A DNA stretch of 45,801 bases from Leptospiraceae bacterium (GTDB taxonomy: Bacteria; Spirochaetota; Leptospiria; Leptospirales; Leptospiraceae): the NCBI GenBank assembly GCA_947458405.1, contig CANGZW010000015.1, positions 1-45,801 of the forward strand, written 5' to 3'. Made by a program: the position numbers and the translations under genes. The notes beneath the pieces are model-generated. The model saw nothing but the letters and a program-made list of their open reading frames with translations. It was not told the DNA's origin and made no database searches. Shown piece by piece: positions 26,941 to 36,168 of this stretch. Numbering within the stretch: position 1 is the first letter of the stretch; each line of letters starts with the position of its first letter.

Positions 26941-27789
26941 ATGGCGAGACTTACTGCAGATCCTTTAAATTTTCCAAGCGATGAAGTCAAATTAAGATTT
27001 GATCATCTAATTCAAAACCAAACTAAAATTATACATGCCTGTAGGGATCTTCAAAAAAGGTTATCCTACAGGGAAAGTATTACTGATGAAAGAGAAAAAG
27101 AACTTCTCGATGAGTCAGACACTGCCTTTGAAAAGTATCTCGTGGGAGTGATCGAAGCAAAATTTCAAAACGATACATTTATATGTGAATCTGCTGGTAG
27201 AATAGATGGGAAAGGAGACTTTTCTTGGACGATAGATGCAATAGATGGATCGATAAATTTTCTAAGAAAGCTTCCTTTGTATGCTATATCATTGGGACTC
27301 AGCTATCGAAATAATCCTGTGGCAGGTATAATTTTTTTACCCGATTTAGGTGATACATATACAGCAGTAATTGGAGAAGGGGCTTATAAAAATCAGCAAT
27401 TAATTCATGTTTCAGAAGTTAGCTCAATTGATAGAGCTCTATTAATTTCTTCTTTCCCTTCCTATCGTAATGCGGATATGCGTGATACGGTCTCTCAAAT
27501 TTCTGCATTTGTTTCCAAGGGAAGGAGTATTCGCAGAACGGGTTCAATAATAGTAGATATGTGTTGGTTGGCAGAGGGAAGAATTGATGGTCTTTGGGAG
27601 AAAGATGTATCTGAATTTGATCTTACTGCAACTTCAGTGTTGATTTCAGAAGCAGGTGGAAAAATAACTAAAATGAATGGAGAAGAAATCTTATCTTATC
27701 CTACAGATCTAGTAATTTCAAATAAAATAATTCACTCGCAAATAGTTGAAATTCTTCATAAAACTCGAACGGAACATAACTTAAACTAA
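26941..27789 (+). CDS. inositol monophosphatase-family phosphatase
   Basis: A 282-residue cytoplasmic, metal-dependent phosphatase of the IMPase/CysQ/FBPase superfamily. Metal ligands are visible: E83 in ICESAG (normally EE), D99 and D102 in WTIDAIDGSINF, and a late Asp in VSEFDLTATSVLISEAGG. The change of the usual DPLDGTxNF to DAIDGSINF and the single Glu show it is a divergent member; substrate could be inositol phosphate, a nucleotide such as pAp, or a sugar phosphate. It starts 5 bases after fliG without a ribosome site, so it is coupled to fliG translation. A 168-base gap separates it from rpmF. Confidence 0.85.
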   Translation: MARLTADPLNFPSDEVKLRFDHLIQNQTKIIHACRDLQKRLSYRESITDEREKELLDESDTAFEKYLVGVIEAKFQNDTFICESAGRIDGKGDFSWTIDAIDGSINFLRKLPLYAISLGLSYRNNPVAGIIFLPDLGDTYTAVIGEGAYKNQQLIHVSEVSSIDRALLISSFPSYRNADMRDTVSQISAFVSKGRSIRRTGSIIVDMCWLAEGRIDGLWEKDVSEFDLTATSVLISEAGGKITKMNGEEILSYPTDLVISNKIIHSQIVEILHKTRTEHNLN

Positions 27790-27957
27790 AAATAAAATAG
27801 AATTTTTAGTATTTACACCCCTCTAGAAACCACTCTAAGTTTAGAAATCAAAAATCCTTGAATGATTTTTTCTTGTCATTTTAACTTTCTCAAAAAACTT
27901 AGTAGAAAGGCGAAAAAGCCTACAAAAAATTTCTTTAAAAAGCACTAAGAGGACCCA

Positions 27958-28158
27958 ATGGCAGCACCTAAAAGACGAAAATCAAAATCAAAGACAAGGA
28001 TGCACCGGGCCCACCACGCTATCGGAAAACCGAATTTAGTTCCCTGTAAGAATTGTGGATCATTTATTCCACCACATAGAGTATGCCCTACTTGCGGACA
28101 TTATGATGGGAACCTGGTGGTTGCCCCTAAGGTAAAGAAACCTAAATCAGAAGAGTAA
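27958..28158 (+). CDS. rpmF: 50S ribosomal protein L32
   Basis: A 66-residue zinc-binding ribosomal protein. The N-terminal [18 protein letters not shown] is the standard L32 start and the zinc ribbon is of the four-cysteine type (C30, C33, C43, C46). The acidic-basic C-terminal tail is a little longer than in E. coli. GAGGA lies about 7 bases before the ATG. It heads the conserved rpmF-plsX-fab order; the usual upstream DUF177 (yceD) gene is missing here, replaced by a non-coding gap of 168 bases. Confidence 0.97.
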   Translation: MAAPKRRKSKSKTRMHRAHHAIGKPNLVPCKNCGSFIPPHRVCPTCGHYDGNLVVAPKVKKPKSEE

Positions 28159-28164
28159 TTTAAT

Positions 28165-29169
28165 ATGTGGGTCGCCGTTGATACAATGAGCGGCGATTTA
28201 GGTCCTGCTGGACTCGTAGAAGGTTCAATTGATGCTATTAATCAATTTGGAACCTCAGTGGTCTTGGTAGGGCGAGAGGATATACTCGGAGAGCTTATCC
28301 TTGGATATACCTTTGACTCTGATAAACTAAAAATCATTCATGCAGAAGAAGTTATTGGAATGGAGGACTCTCCTTCCATAGCTGTCAAAACTAAAGAGAA
28401 TTCTTCTCTTGTTACCGCTATAAAACTGGTTGCTGAGGGAGAGTGTGTTGGAATATTTTCTCCCGGGAATACAGGAGCAACTATGGCGGCGGCTCTAATG
28501 TACTTAGGACGAATCCAGGGGGTTGATAGACCTCCTATTGCTGTTCCATTCCCTCAAGAAAAAGGTCCCCCGCTGCTTCTATTAGATGCTGGTGCAAATG
28601 TAGACTGCAAGCCAGAGTATCTCGCTCAATTTGCAATAATGGGAGAAATATATTCTAGAGAAATATTTGGAATTTCTAGCCCAAAGATAGGAATTCTTTC
28701 CAATGGTGAAGAGGATAAAAAAGGGAATGCACTTTCTCTAAAAACCTTTGCTATACTAAAAAAACTTCCAATAAAATTTATAGGTAATGTAGAAGGTAGA
28801 GATCTATATGGATCTGGTCGGGATGTAGATGTAGTCGTCTGTGATGGTTTTATTGGAAATATTGTATTAAAAGCTACGGAAGGACTAGCAAAATCTATTT
28901 TTCATATATTAAAAGATAATATAGCTGAATCCAATATAGCAAAAACGGGAGCTTTATTATTAAAACCAACTTTAAAAGCTATGAAAAAGAGATTGGATTA
29001 TGCAGAATATGGAGGTGCTGTTTTATTGGGTGTAAATGGTACCTGTATAATTGGTCATGGATCATCCAGTGCATTAGCCGTCAAAAATGCAATAAAAGTT
29101 GTTGTAGAATGTGCTAGAAATGATGTAAACGTTAGGATTTCAGAAAATATATTAAAATATAAAATTTAG
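28165..29169 (+). CDS. plsX: phosphate acyltransferase PlsX
   Basis: Converts acyl-ACP to acyl-phosphate, feeding PlsY for phospholipid synthesis; peripheral membrane enzyme. The 334 residues are full length with the family N-terminus ([12 protein letters not shown] for the usual AVDAMGGD), [45 protein letters not shown] and the C-terminal [11 protein letters not shown] and HGSS. It begins 6 bases after rpmF with GAAGAG as weak ribosome site and precedes fabG by 17 bases; the three genes form an operon. Confidence 0.97.
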   Translation: MWVAVDTMSGDLGPAGLVEGSIDAINQFGTSVVLVGREDILGELILGYTFDSDKLKIIHAEEVIGMEDSPSIAVKTKENSSLVTAIKLVAEGECVGIFSPGNTGATMAAALMYLGRIQGVDRPPIAVPFPQEKGPPLLLLDAGANVDCKPEYLAQFAIMGEIYSREIFGISSPKIGILSNGEEDKKGNALSLKTFAILKKLPIKFIGNVEGRDLYGSGRDVDVVVCDGFIGNIVLKATEGLAKSIFHILKDNIAESNIAKTGALLLKPTLKAMKKRLDYAEYGGAVLLGVNGTCIIGHGSSSALAVKNAIKVVVECARNDVNVRISENILKYKI

Positions 29170-29186
29170 AAGATGAGGAGAGATAA

Positions 29187-29945
29187 ATGATTGATTTTAA
29201 AAATAGAAGTGTAATTGTAACTGGTTCTGCAAGAGGAATCGGAAAAGCAATTGCATTAAAGTTTGCTGAATTAGGGGCAAAAGTGGTTATTTCTGACATG
29301 AATGAAGAAGCTACGAAAGCAACAGCAGAAGAATTTAAGTCAAAAGGATATACTGCAATTCCAGTAGTTGCCAATGTAACGAAAGAAGAAGATGCTGTTG
29401 CCCTTGTGGATGCCTGCCAAAAAGAATACGGAAGTGTTGATATATTAATCAATAATGCCGGTATTACAAAAGATACGCTCCTTATGAGAATGAAAAAAGA
29501 ACAGTGGGATGCAGTTATAGCTGTGAATTTAACTGGAGTATTTAACTGTACTCAAGCTGCGATTAAGCCAATGATGAAACAAAAGAAAGGTGTTATTATT
29601 AATATGACTTCAGTTGTTGGGATTGGTGGAAATGCTGGTCAGGCAAATTATGCTGCATCTAAAGCGGGAGTGATTGGATTTACTTTGTCTTGTGCAAAAG
29701 AGTTAGCTTCTAGAAATATTAGAGTCAATGCGATTGCACCGGGATTTATTGAAACTGATATGACAGCCGCTATTCCTGACAATATAAAAGCAGGAATGAA
29801 AAAAGCAATCTACCTAGGAAGAACAGGGAAACCTGATGATATTGCAAACGCTGCGGCTTTCTTAGCTAGTGATTCTGCCTCTTATATTTCTGGTATTACA
29901 CTTCCAGTTCATGGTGGTGGTTTTAGAGAGGGTGGTGGGGAATAA
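29187..29945 (+). CDS. fabG: 3-oxoacyl-ACP reductase FabG
   Basis: NADPH-dependent reduction of 3-oxoacyl-ACP in fatty-acid elongation. A 252-residue classical SDR with TGSARGIG (12-19), NNAG (89-92), catalytic S142, Y155 and K159 (YAASK), and the IRVNAIAPGFIETDM motif typical of FabG. The C-terminus GGGFREGGGE is slightly longer than usual. GAGGAG lies about 7 bases before the ATG. Position after plsX supports the assignment over other SDRs. In many bacteria acpP follows; here it does not (next gene is a LolC/E-like permease 114 bases on). Confidence 0.93.
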   Translation: MIDFKNRSVIVTGSARGIGKAIALKFAELGAKVVISDMNEEATKATAEEFKSKGYTAIPVVANVTKEEDAVALVDACQKEYGSVDILINNAGITKDTLLMRMKKEQWDAVIAVNLTGVFNCTQAAIKPMMKQKKGVIINMTSVVGIGGNAGQANYAASKAGVIGFTLSCAKELASRNIRVNAIAPGFIETDMTAAIPDNIKAGMKKAIYLGRTGKPDDIANAAAFLASDSASYISGITLPVHGGGFREGGGE

Positions 29946-29966
29946 AGTAGCAATTTCATTTCTCAC

Positions 29967-30000
29967 AGAAGGATTTCTATTTTAAATTGGGAATCCTTCT
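29967..30000 (+). terminator. hairpin after fabG, possible terminator
   Basis: AGAAGGATT and AATCCTTCT form a perfect 9-pair stem with a 16-base loop, 21 bases past the fabG stop. No strong T-run follows (ATAATTT), so it may be a weak terminator, an RNA-processing site or an operator for the next gene. A further AAGGATT lies at about 30028. Confidence 0.45.
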
Positions 30001-30059
30001 ATAATTTAAGTTAAGATATAACATAGAAAGGATTCTCCAATTTCACAAAACATATTTAT

Positions 30060-31415
30060 ATGAATATAATTTCACTAATCACATTAAGATATATACGTGG
30101 TTCAAGAGCATTTGGACTTCTTTCTTTAAAATCGAGACTATCTTTTATTGTGATGGCTGTTGGTGTATCACTATTGATTGTTGTTCTTTCAATTTTTAAT
30201 GGTTTTCAGAGGCAAGTAAAGGAATCATTATGGAATGGTGGTCCACACATTACAATTGAAAATAACTATAGCACTGGTGAAATTACGAATTATGAAAAAG
30301 TGATTGAGTTACTTAAAAATGATACAATTTTAAAAGATAAGGTTGTATCCATTCAAGGAAACATCACTAGCCATGGACTCTTACAAAATAATAATACTTT
30401 TGTGCCTATAATGGTCAGAGCAGTTCCTATTTCGAATGAAAACGATATTGTACAAAATGCTGTTCCTAATTTTCCAAAATTAGAGTACTACAATCGAGAC
30501 TCACTTCCTGACTTATCAAAAAAAAATACAATTGTGATCGGAAAAGAAATGTTTAACCTCTATGGTTTTAACCTTGGTAGGGCTATAACAATAGCTGTTC
30601 CGAGTGGAAGTTTTAATGTTTCAAAAGGGGTTGAGTTAAATATCAATAATTTTGAAGTGATAGGCTTATTTAAAACTGGGTACTACAATTATGATTCCAA
30701 ATTTATTTATATGTCTCTTCCTGTAGCACAGAAATTTTTTAAATTAAATAATTCAGTGAATCAAATCACAATAAAAGTTAAATCATTAGATGAATTAAGT
30801 TATTGTAAAGAAATCATTAGTGATATACTTAGAGATGCAGATTTTGATGGAAAAGTTGGTTCTTCGGGAAATTATTTTACAGTAAGAACTATCGCCGAAG
30901 AGCAGGCAAATTTTTTAGCGGCACTTAGAATGGAAAAGACTATAATTTCTAATATTGTATTTTTATTTATAGTTTTAGCGGCATTAGGGATGGTTTCTAC
31001 TGTATATTCATTGGTTCGTTCCAAAAGAAAGTCTATTGGAATACTAAAAGCACTCGGGTTACCATCTTCTTCAATTTTATTAATATTTACCCTTAATTCG
31101 ATGATAATCGGTCTTTTGGCCTCTGTTATAGGTGGTGTGGTTGGTATTTATTATGCTAATAATTTAGAATCATTGATTAATGGGCTAAGTGAAGTGATTA
31201 ACTTTTTAGGCAGTATTATTTATAAATCATCCTGGAGAAATATTGAGTTAGTTCCAAAAGATATTTATTATTTTGATCATCTTCCTGTAGATATAGATAT
31301 TTCATTCATATTTATGGTCACTACTGCATCTACAATTTTGTCAGGTCTCGCGGGATATTTTCCTGCAAGATGGGCGGCAAATCTAGATCCTGTCGAAACA
31401 ATTAAGAACGATTAA
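30060..31415 (+). CDS. LolC/LolE-type ABC transporter permease
   Basis: A 451-residue inner-membrane permease of the MacB/FtsX family, resembling LolC and LolE, which extract lipoproteins for delivery to the outer membrane. The N-terminus ([21 protein letters not shown], then VVLSIFNGF) is the typical Lol start; a periplasmic domain of about 230 residues follows TM1, then three helices (about 300-440) with [11 protein letters not shown] coupling region and the closing [20 protein letters not shown]. No lolD ATPase or lolA is adjacent, so partners lie elsewhere. No ribosome site is visible. Given that the lineage makes many lipoproteins (loa22 and others here), a Lol role fits; MacB/FtsX-like export is the alternative. 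Confidence 0.82.
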   Translation: MNIISLITLRYIRGSRAFGLLSLKSRLSFIVMAVGVSLLIVVLSIFNGFQRQVKESLWNGGPHITIENNYSTGEITNYEKVIELLKNDTILKDKVVSIQGNITSHGLLQNNNTFVPIMVRAVPISNENDIVQNAVPNFPKLEYYNRDSLPDLSKKNTIVIGKEMFNLYGFNLGRAITIAVPSGSFNVSKGVELNINNFEVIGLFKTGYYNYDSKFIYMSLPVAQKFFKLNNSVNQITIKVKSLDELSYCKEIISDILRDADFDGKVGSSGNYFTVRTIAEEQANFLAALRMEKTIISNIVFLFIVLAALGMVSTVYSLVRSKRKSIGILKALGLPSSSILLIFTLNSMIIGLLASVIGGVVGIYYANNLESLINGLSEVINFLGSIIYKSSWRNIELVPKDIYYFDHLPVDIDISFIFMVTTASTILSGLAGYFPARWAANLDPVETIKND

Positions 31416-31455
31416 TAAAAGAAATCATAAATACTAAAACTTTAACGGAGAGAAT

Positions 31456-32637
31456 ATGGAACAAGCAGTAATACTTGATGGAGTAAGAACAGCTTTCGGT
31501 ACTTTTGGCGGTACTATTAAAGATATTTCAGCAACAGAACTCGGAGTCATCACAGCTAAAAAAGCCATGGAAAAAGCAGGAGTAAGTCCTTCTGAAATTA
31601 GTGAATCAATATACGGAAATGTAGTACCTTCCGAAAAAAATGCCATTTATCTTGCACGTCATATTGGATTAAAAGCGGGACTTCCTATTGAAGTACCGGC
31701 TCTTACAGTAAATAGATTATGTGGCTCTGGTATGGAAGCAATTGTTCTTGCCTCAAAAAAAATATATTTAGGGGAAGGGGAAGTTGTTTTAGCGGGTGGG
31801 GTTGAATCTATGAGCCAAGCTCCTTATGTAGTACGAAATGCAAGATGGGGTATTAAATATGGTTCCTCTGAGTTTGAAGATACTCTAAATCAGGGATTAA
31901 CAGATATCTATGTAGAGCTTCCTATGGGATTAACTGCAGAGAATTTGGCAGACCAATACAAAATTTCCCGTGAAGAGCAGGACAATTGGGCAGCAATCTC
32001 TCAAGAAAGAGCAGAAACTGCGACAATAGAGGGAAGGCTAAAAGAGGAAATAATTGCGATTACCATTCCCGGAAAAAATCCAATAGTCTTTGATAAAGAT
32101 GAGTTTATTCGCGGAAAAGCAGTGAAAGACAAAATGGCATCTCTCAAACCTGCCTTTAAAAAAGAGGGAACGGTAACAGCAGGAAATGCTTCTGGAATTA
32201 ATGATGGTGGGTGTTCACTTATCATAAGTAGTTCTTCTTATGCTAAATCAAAGGGTAAATCTCCATTGGCTATAATTAAAGGGTATGGACACAGTGGATG
32301 CGATCCTGCCAAGATGGGAATTGGCCCTGCGTTAGCCATTCCTAAGGCTCTCAAGGTTGCTAATCTAAATTTGAAAGATATTGGGTTAATAGAAATAAAT
32401 GAGGCTTTTGCTGCTCAATATTTAGCTGTTCAGAAGGAACTTGGTTTAAACCCCGAAATTACAAATGTGAATGGTGGTGCTATCGCTATTGGGCATCCTC
32501 TCGGAGCTAGTGGTGCAAGAGTTACTTTAACATTGGCTTACGAAATGAAAAGAAGAAATGTTAAATACGGTGTAGCCTCTCTATGTATAGGTGGAGGACA
32601 GGGCATCGCTATCGTATTAGAAAATCCTAATGTTTAA
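31456..32637 (+). CDS. acetyl-CoA acetyltransferase (thiolase)
   Basis: A 393-residue cytoplasmic thiolase II, condensing or cleaving acetyl-CoA/acyl-CoA units. Catalytic residues are all present: C89 in [11 protein letters not shown]347 in [10 protein letters not shown] and C377 in [15 protein letters not shown] near 312 is also intact. Length fits AtoB/PhaA (about 390) rather than FadA trifunctional partners; with no neighbouring 3-hydroxyacyl-CoA dehydrogenase the pathway (beta-oxidation, acetoacetyl-CoA or polyhydroxybutyrate) is open. GGAGAG lies about 6 bases before the ATG. Its stop codon directly abuts the stop of the convergent PilZ gene. Confidence 0.95.
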   Translation: MEQAVILDGVRTAFGTFGGTIKDISATELGVITAKKAMEKAGVSPSEISESIYGNVVPSEKNAIYLARHIGLKAGLPIEVPALTVNRLCGSGMEAIVLASKKIYLGEGEVVLAGGVESMSQAPYVVRNARWGIKYGSSEFEDTLNQGLTDIYVELPMGLTAENLADQYKISREEQDNWAAISQERAETATIEGRLKEEIIAITIPGKNPIVFDKDEFIRGKAVKDKMASLKPAFKKEGTVTAGNASGINDGGCSLIISSSSYAKSKGKSPLAIIKGYGHSGCDPAKMGIGPALAIPKALKVANLNLKDIGLIEINEAFAAQYLAVQKELGLNPEITNVNGGAIAIGHPLGASGARVTLTLAYEMKRRNVKYGVASLCIGGGQGIAIVLENPNV

Positions 32638-32985
32638 TTAGGATTCAACAGCTAGAGATATAACCATTAATTGCTCGGGTAGTTCTAAAGGATTTGAAAA
32701 TTCTAGACCGAGCATTAACTTTGGAGCTTTGTTTATTTCATAATCAAGTTTCCAGGCTATTCTACCTTCGAAATTCAGTTTATCATTTAAAGGTTCTTGT
32801 AAAACAAAACCCTTTAATGTTGTATCAAGTTCACAAGTAAATTCTGGAGGCATAACAGCACAAAGCCCGCCCTCGGAAATATTACCCAAGAATCCTTTTT
32901 GGATATTCCCATTTAGTTCAAAGCTTACTGAATAATCTGCAAAATCTTTGGGATAAATTCGAGGTGCTTTTCTATTTTGAGTCAT
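32638..32985 (-). CDS. single-domain PilZ protein (c-di-GMP receptor)
   Basis: A 115-residue protein that is almost only a PilZ domain. Both halves of the c-di-GMP signature are intact: R5xxxR9 (RKAPR) at the N-terminus and N35-x-S37-x-x-G40 (NISEGG), with the following beta strands and GLEF. This makes nucleotide binding likely, unlike the degenerate copy at 773-1921. Single PilZ domains act as adaptors for motility, pilus or envelope machinery. It is tail-to-tail with the thiolase with no bases between stops, and divergent from the hydrolase lipoprotein gene. No strong ribosome site (AAGGAT about 15 bases off). Confidence 0.85.
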   Translation of the reverse strand: MTQNRKAPRIYPKDFADYSVSFELNGNIQKGFLGNISEGGLCAVMPPEFTCELDTTLKGFVLQEPLNDKLNFEGRIAWKLDYEINKAPKLMLGLEFSNPLELPEQLMVISLAVES

Positions 32986-33287
32986 AAGGCAATTCTAATC
33001 CTTATTTCCATTAGTCAAGAAATAAACTTAAGATTAAGAATAGACAAAATTTTTCCTGAATTGGGAATAAATCATTTGAAAACGTTCAAATAAATAAAGC
33101 ATCAAAAGAATCTGGAGTATAAATAAATTAAACTGGAGATTTATTAGTTTGTGGATTCTAAGATGTCATTGCTTACAGGGGAAAATTATGACAAATAATT
33201 GAGACAATCAATTCAAAAATAAAAACTTATGAATTTAAATTAAAAGAAATCATTGTAAAAATATAAAAAAATTTAAAACTAGAGCCT
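32986..33287. other. 302-base AT-rich divergent intergenic region with an 18-base palindrome
   Basis: No gene is seen. ATTTGAA and TTCAAAT form perfect arms around AACG at 33074-33091, about 90 bases from the PilZ start and 197 bases from the hydrolase start. I see no convincing promoter pair. The rest is AT-rich with a few short runs of A. Confidence 0.5.
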
Positions 33288-34328
33288 ATGCAAAACTACT
33301 CACTATTTTCGGTATTAAAAATAATTGGATTTTTAATGTTTTTTATGTTCTGCCAGCAAAAAAAGGAAGAATCACTCATTGATACATTCTCGAAAGTATC
33401 TTTGGTCTCTCTAGCATCTACCTATAGTAAATGCCAAATTACTTCTGCAAATAATACAGATTATTTTGTATCTGGGAACATTCCCGATGGGGGTTCTACA
33501 GCAGTAAACAGAATTTCCTCTCAATCAGATAATACTAGTATAGAGATTTATTACCCAACAGGTTCATCTGTATCACTACCAATTCTTGTATTATTTCAGG
33601 GAGGGAATGTTCATTCTTCTTTTTATTCGAAATATGCTGCTCGACTGGCTTCTTCTGGATATGTTGTATATGTAGGGAATAGATGTGATGTATTTATAGT
33701 TCAATATTTTTTATACCCCGCTGTTTCTTTAGGAAATAAAGTATTAGCATTGGCGAAAACACAGAGCACGGATTCAACATCTCCTTTGTTTGGAAGAATA
33801 GATACTTCTAAGATTGGCTTTTTAGGACATTCTTTAGGAGGTGTTGTAGGACTATATGCAATGAATAAAATCTGCGAATTTCCTTTTTGTAACTCAGATT
33901 ATGCTTTTTTATCTGAAGTTAAAGCGGGAGTTTTTTATGGGAGTGGATTGGGAGGAAGTTTTTCTCAAAGTAAGTTTTATATTGGTTCGAATGGAAAAGG
34001 TACTCCAACTGGCTATATTCAGGGAAGTGTCGATGGTGCGAATAAGCCAGCTACAGGATTGGCAAGTTATACAAATGCAATAGCTACAAAAGCCTACTTT
34101 TCGGTAGATGGATCAAATCATTACGGTATTACAGATGTAAATAATCCTTTTGGAGCTAATGTAGAATCCTCTACTGGAACATTGTCACAAACTAATGCAA
34201 TTTCAAAAATCGCTGAATCAAGTCTGATATTTTTAGATGCATATGTAAAAAGTGATACAACTGCTTTGAATAAAATTATAAATTCAACTTCAGGTATTAC
34301 AAATGTGACTGTAACAGGACAACAATAA
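33288..34328 (+). CDS. alpha/beta-hydrolase lipoprotein (chlorophyllase/PAF-acetylhydrolase-like)
   Basis: A 346-residue exported hydrolase with a signal peptide and lipobox FMFC (C22), so likely an envelope lipoprotein. The core shows the strand LPILVLFQGGN followed by ASSGYVVYVGNR, the nucleophile elbow GHSLGG (Ser near 186), a candidate acid in the VDGAN segment near 247 and a candidate His in GSNHYG near 276, as in the dienelactone-hydrolase/chlorophyllase/PAF-acetylhydrolase group. Substrate unknown. TAGAG before the ATG is a weak ribosome site. The TonB-C gene follows after 9 bases. It is a second, distinct hydrolase lipoprotein in the window besides the lipase-like one at 14067-15116. 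Confidence 0.75.
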   Translation: MQNYSLFSVLKIIGFLMFFMFCQQKKEESLIDTFSKVSLVSLASTYSKCQITSANNTDYFVSGNIPDGGSTAVNRISSQSDNTSIEIYYPTGSSVSLPILVLFQGGNVHSSFYSKYAARLASSGYVVYVGNRCDVFIVQYFLYPAVSLGNKVLALAKTQSTDSTSPLFGRIDTSKIGFLGHSLGGVVGLYAMNKICEFPFCNSDYAFLSEVKAGVFYGSGLGGSFSQSKFYIGSNGKGTPTGYIQGSVDGANKPATGLASYTNAIATKAYFSVDGSNHYGITDVNNPFGANVESSTGTLSQTNAISKIAESSLIFLDAYVKSDTTALNKIINSTSGITNVTVTGQQ

Positions 34329-34337
34329 AATTTTAAT

Positions 34338-34826
34338 TTGAAAAAATTCTATTTATTCCTATTAGTTTCTATTGTTGTGCATTTTGTATTAATTCTTAAA
34401 TTAAATAGAGGCACAACTGAAGACGAGATTAAGTTTGATATAAAAAACGGATTATCAGTTTCTTTTCAAAGTAGAATTAAAAATAACAATTCAGGGCATA
34501 CTTCTTCATTATTTGAAAATTCAAATTTAGATTTGAACAATGATGAATTGGGAACAGTTGTTGTATCAGAGATTAATGATATTAAAAATGCAATTCAATA
34601 TCCAGCAGATGCATTAGAACAGGGCTTGGAAAGTGAATGTGAATGGAAAGTATTGATTGGTAAAGGTGGGGTAATTTCTAAAGTTGAATTAAATAAACCC
34701 TGTCAATACAAAATATTTGAGAAAGAATTTATGAGAGTTATCGGATCATGGAAATTCAGATCTCCAGAAAATACTTGGTTAGAAATTCCAGTAAGGTTTA
34801 AAATAGAGAGGGATAAAGATGGGTGA
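34338..34826 (+). CDS. TonB C-terminal-domain protein with N-terminal membrane anchor
   Basis: A 162-residue protein: one membrane helix (about 4-21), a short polar linker without the Pro-rich repeats of classic TonB, and a TonB-C-like domain (about 82-158) with the pattern IQYPADALEQGLE, WKVLIGKGGVISKVEL, IGSWKF and LEIPVRFKI. It starts at a TTG with no ribosome site and overlaps kdsD by 8 bases. No exbB, exbD or TonB-dependent receptor lies near. It may be a periplasm-spanning energy transducer or just a TonB-C fold binding an envelope partner; its coupling to kdsD is odd. Alternative starts downstream are unsuitable. Confidence 0.65.
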   Translation: MKKFYLFLLVSIVVHFVLILKLNRGTTEDEIKFDIKNGLSVSFQSRIKNNNSGHTSSLFENSNLDLNNDELGTVVVSEINDIKNAIQYPADALEQGLESECEWKVLIGKGGVISKVELNKPCQYKIFEKEFMRVIGSWKFRSPENTWLEIPVRFKIERDKDG

Positions 34827-35793
34827 GATATTAGAAAAAATTCAAAAAGCAATAGATATAGAAATAGAATCATTAAATTATTTTAGGCAAAAATTAGATC
34901 CAAATTTTGAAAACGCCGTAAAGTTAATATTAGAATCAAAAGGAAAAGTAATACTTACTGGAGTAGGAAAATCTGGTGACATTGCAAAAAAAATATCATC
35001 TACTATGACCTCAACTGGAACGGAAGCTATTTTTCTGCATCCAACAGATGCAACTCATGGTGATGCAGGTTTGATAAAAAAAGATGATGTGATACTTGCA
35101 ATAGGAAAAAGTGGGGAGAGTGACGAGCTTTTAGCTTTAATTCCTACGATTAAAAGAATTGGAGCGAGACTTGTGGCATTAACTGCTAATCCAGATTCAA
35201 AATTGGCAAAATCTTCTGATATTGTTATAATTACACCTATACTAAAAGAAGCCTGTCCTTTAGATTTAGCTCCAACTTCATCAACAACAATTGCTCTAGT
35301 AGCTGGAGATGCAATTGCAATGGCATTGATGGAATTAAAGAACTTTAAAGAAGATAATTTTGCATTATTTCATCCTGCTGGAAGGTTAGGAAAAAGATTG
35401 AGTCTAAATATTGAAGACGTTATGCGTAATGGAGAAAATTGTCCTATAGTTGATTTAGAAACTAATTTGTCGGGTATCTTAAATGAAATCACAACTAAGG
35501 CAGTTGGTGCAACTTGTGTTACGGATTCTAGTGGTAGATTACAAGGTATAATTACAGATTATGATTTGAGAAAACAATTATCTTTAGGAAACTTATCAAA
35601 TGAAATAAAGGCTTTTCAAATCATGAATAAGGATCCTATTCGATTCAGTAAGGATCAAAAGGCGTACGATGTTTTATTGCAGATGGAAGATAGAAAAAGA
35701 CCAATATCTGTAGCTCCCATTGTAGAAAAAGTAGAAGGAAAGCTAGAGGGTATCATTAGCTTACATGATTTAATTCAGAAGGGTCTGAAATAG
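34819..35793 (+). CDS. kdsD: arabinose-5-phosphate isomerase (KpsF/GutQ/KdsD family)
   Basis: Interconverts ribulose-5-phosphate and arabinose-5-phosphate, the first step to Kdo for lipopolysaccharide. The 324 residues contain an SIS domain (about 30-180: GVGKSGDIAKKISSTMTSTGT, HPTDATHGDAG, GKSGESDELL, CPLDLAPTSST) and two CBS domains (about 205-265 and 270-324), the standard order and length. GAGGG within the preceding gene is its ribosome site. The SIS active-site elements (Lys, Glu, His) are present. It is translationally coupled to the TonB-C gene; a hairpin with a T-run follows. Confidence 0.95.
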   Translation: MGEILEKIQKAIDIEIESLNYFRQKLDPNFENAVKLILESKGKVILTGVGKSGDIAKKISSTMTSTGTEAIFLHPTDATHGDAGLIKKDDVILAIGKSGESDELLALIPTIKRIGARLVALTANPDSKLAKSSDIVIITPILKEACPLDLAPTSSTTIALVAGDAIAMALMELKNFKEDNFALFHPAGRLGKRLSLNIEDVMRNGENCPIVDLETNLSGILNEITTKAVGATCVTDSSGRLQGIITDYDLRKQLSLGNLSNEIKAFQIMNKDPIRFSKDQKAYDVLLQMEDRKRPISVAPIVEKVEGKLEGIISLHDLIQKGLK

Positions 35794-35833
35794 TAAGTAA
35801 TCTTATAAATTCAATATTTTTGATTTAACTACA

Positions 35834-35863
35834 AAAAAGACTAAAGCTTTTTGATTTTTTTTT
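35834..35863 (+). terminator. AT-rich terminator after kdsD
   Basis: AAAAAG and CTTTTT (35834-35852) form a 6-pair stem with a 7-base loop, then nine T at 35855-35863. The stem is weak in G+C. It overlaps a TTG that could otherwise open the next reading frame. Confidence 0.5.
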
Positions 35864-35928
35864 CAAAAATATTCAGTAAAAGTAAAAAAAAAATTGTACT
35901 TTTTTTCATAGAATGTTCACTGGTTTTC

Positions 35929-36168
35929 ATGGCAATTAGATTGGAAAATAGAACCGGAAGAAGATTTGGTAGATTTGTATCATACGAATATGGTGAAGAC
36001 TTATTTGGGTATCTTTATTTAGAAAAGATAAAGGGAAAAGAAAAAGGAATCGAAAAAGGTAAAATAGTAGATACGTGGATACTAAAAGATTTAGCCAGTT
36101 TGGTGAAAACTCTAGATCTAGAAATATATAGGAGAGAAGTCGAAAACTACGAAAATCAGTATGTCTGA
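35929..36168 (+). CDS. small hypothetical protein coupled to the MutS-like gene
   Basis: I do not recognise this protein. With the ATG at 35929 it has 79 residues, a basic, aromatic composition ([15 protein letters not shown], then a [11 protein letters not shown] stretch) and no membrane segment. The frame stays open to a TTG at 35851, but that codon lies in the kdsD terminator, so I prefer the ATG; no good ribosome site is seen for either. Its stop overlaps the start of the MutS-like gene by 8 bases, which supports it being real and translated. Function unknown. Confidence 0.5.
   Translation: MAIRLENRTGRRFGRFVSYEYGEDLFGYLYLEKIKGKEKGIEKGKIVDTWILKDLASLVKTLDLEIYRREVENYENQYV

Noticed and set aside
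35851-35928. TTG start extending the small gene before the MutS-like ATPase by 26 codons
   Set aside because: The codon lies within the kdsD terminator hairpin and the added residues are translated A/T runs.
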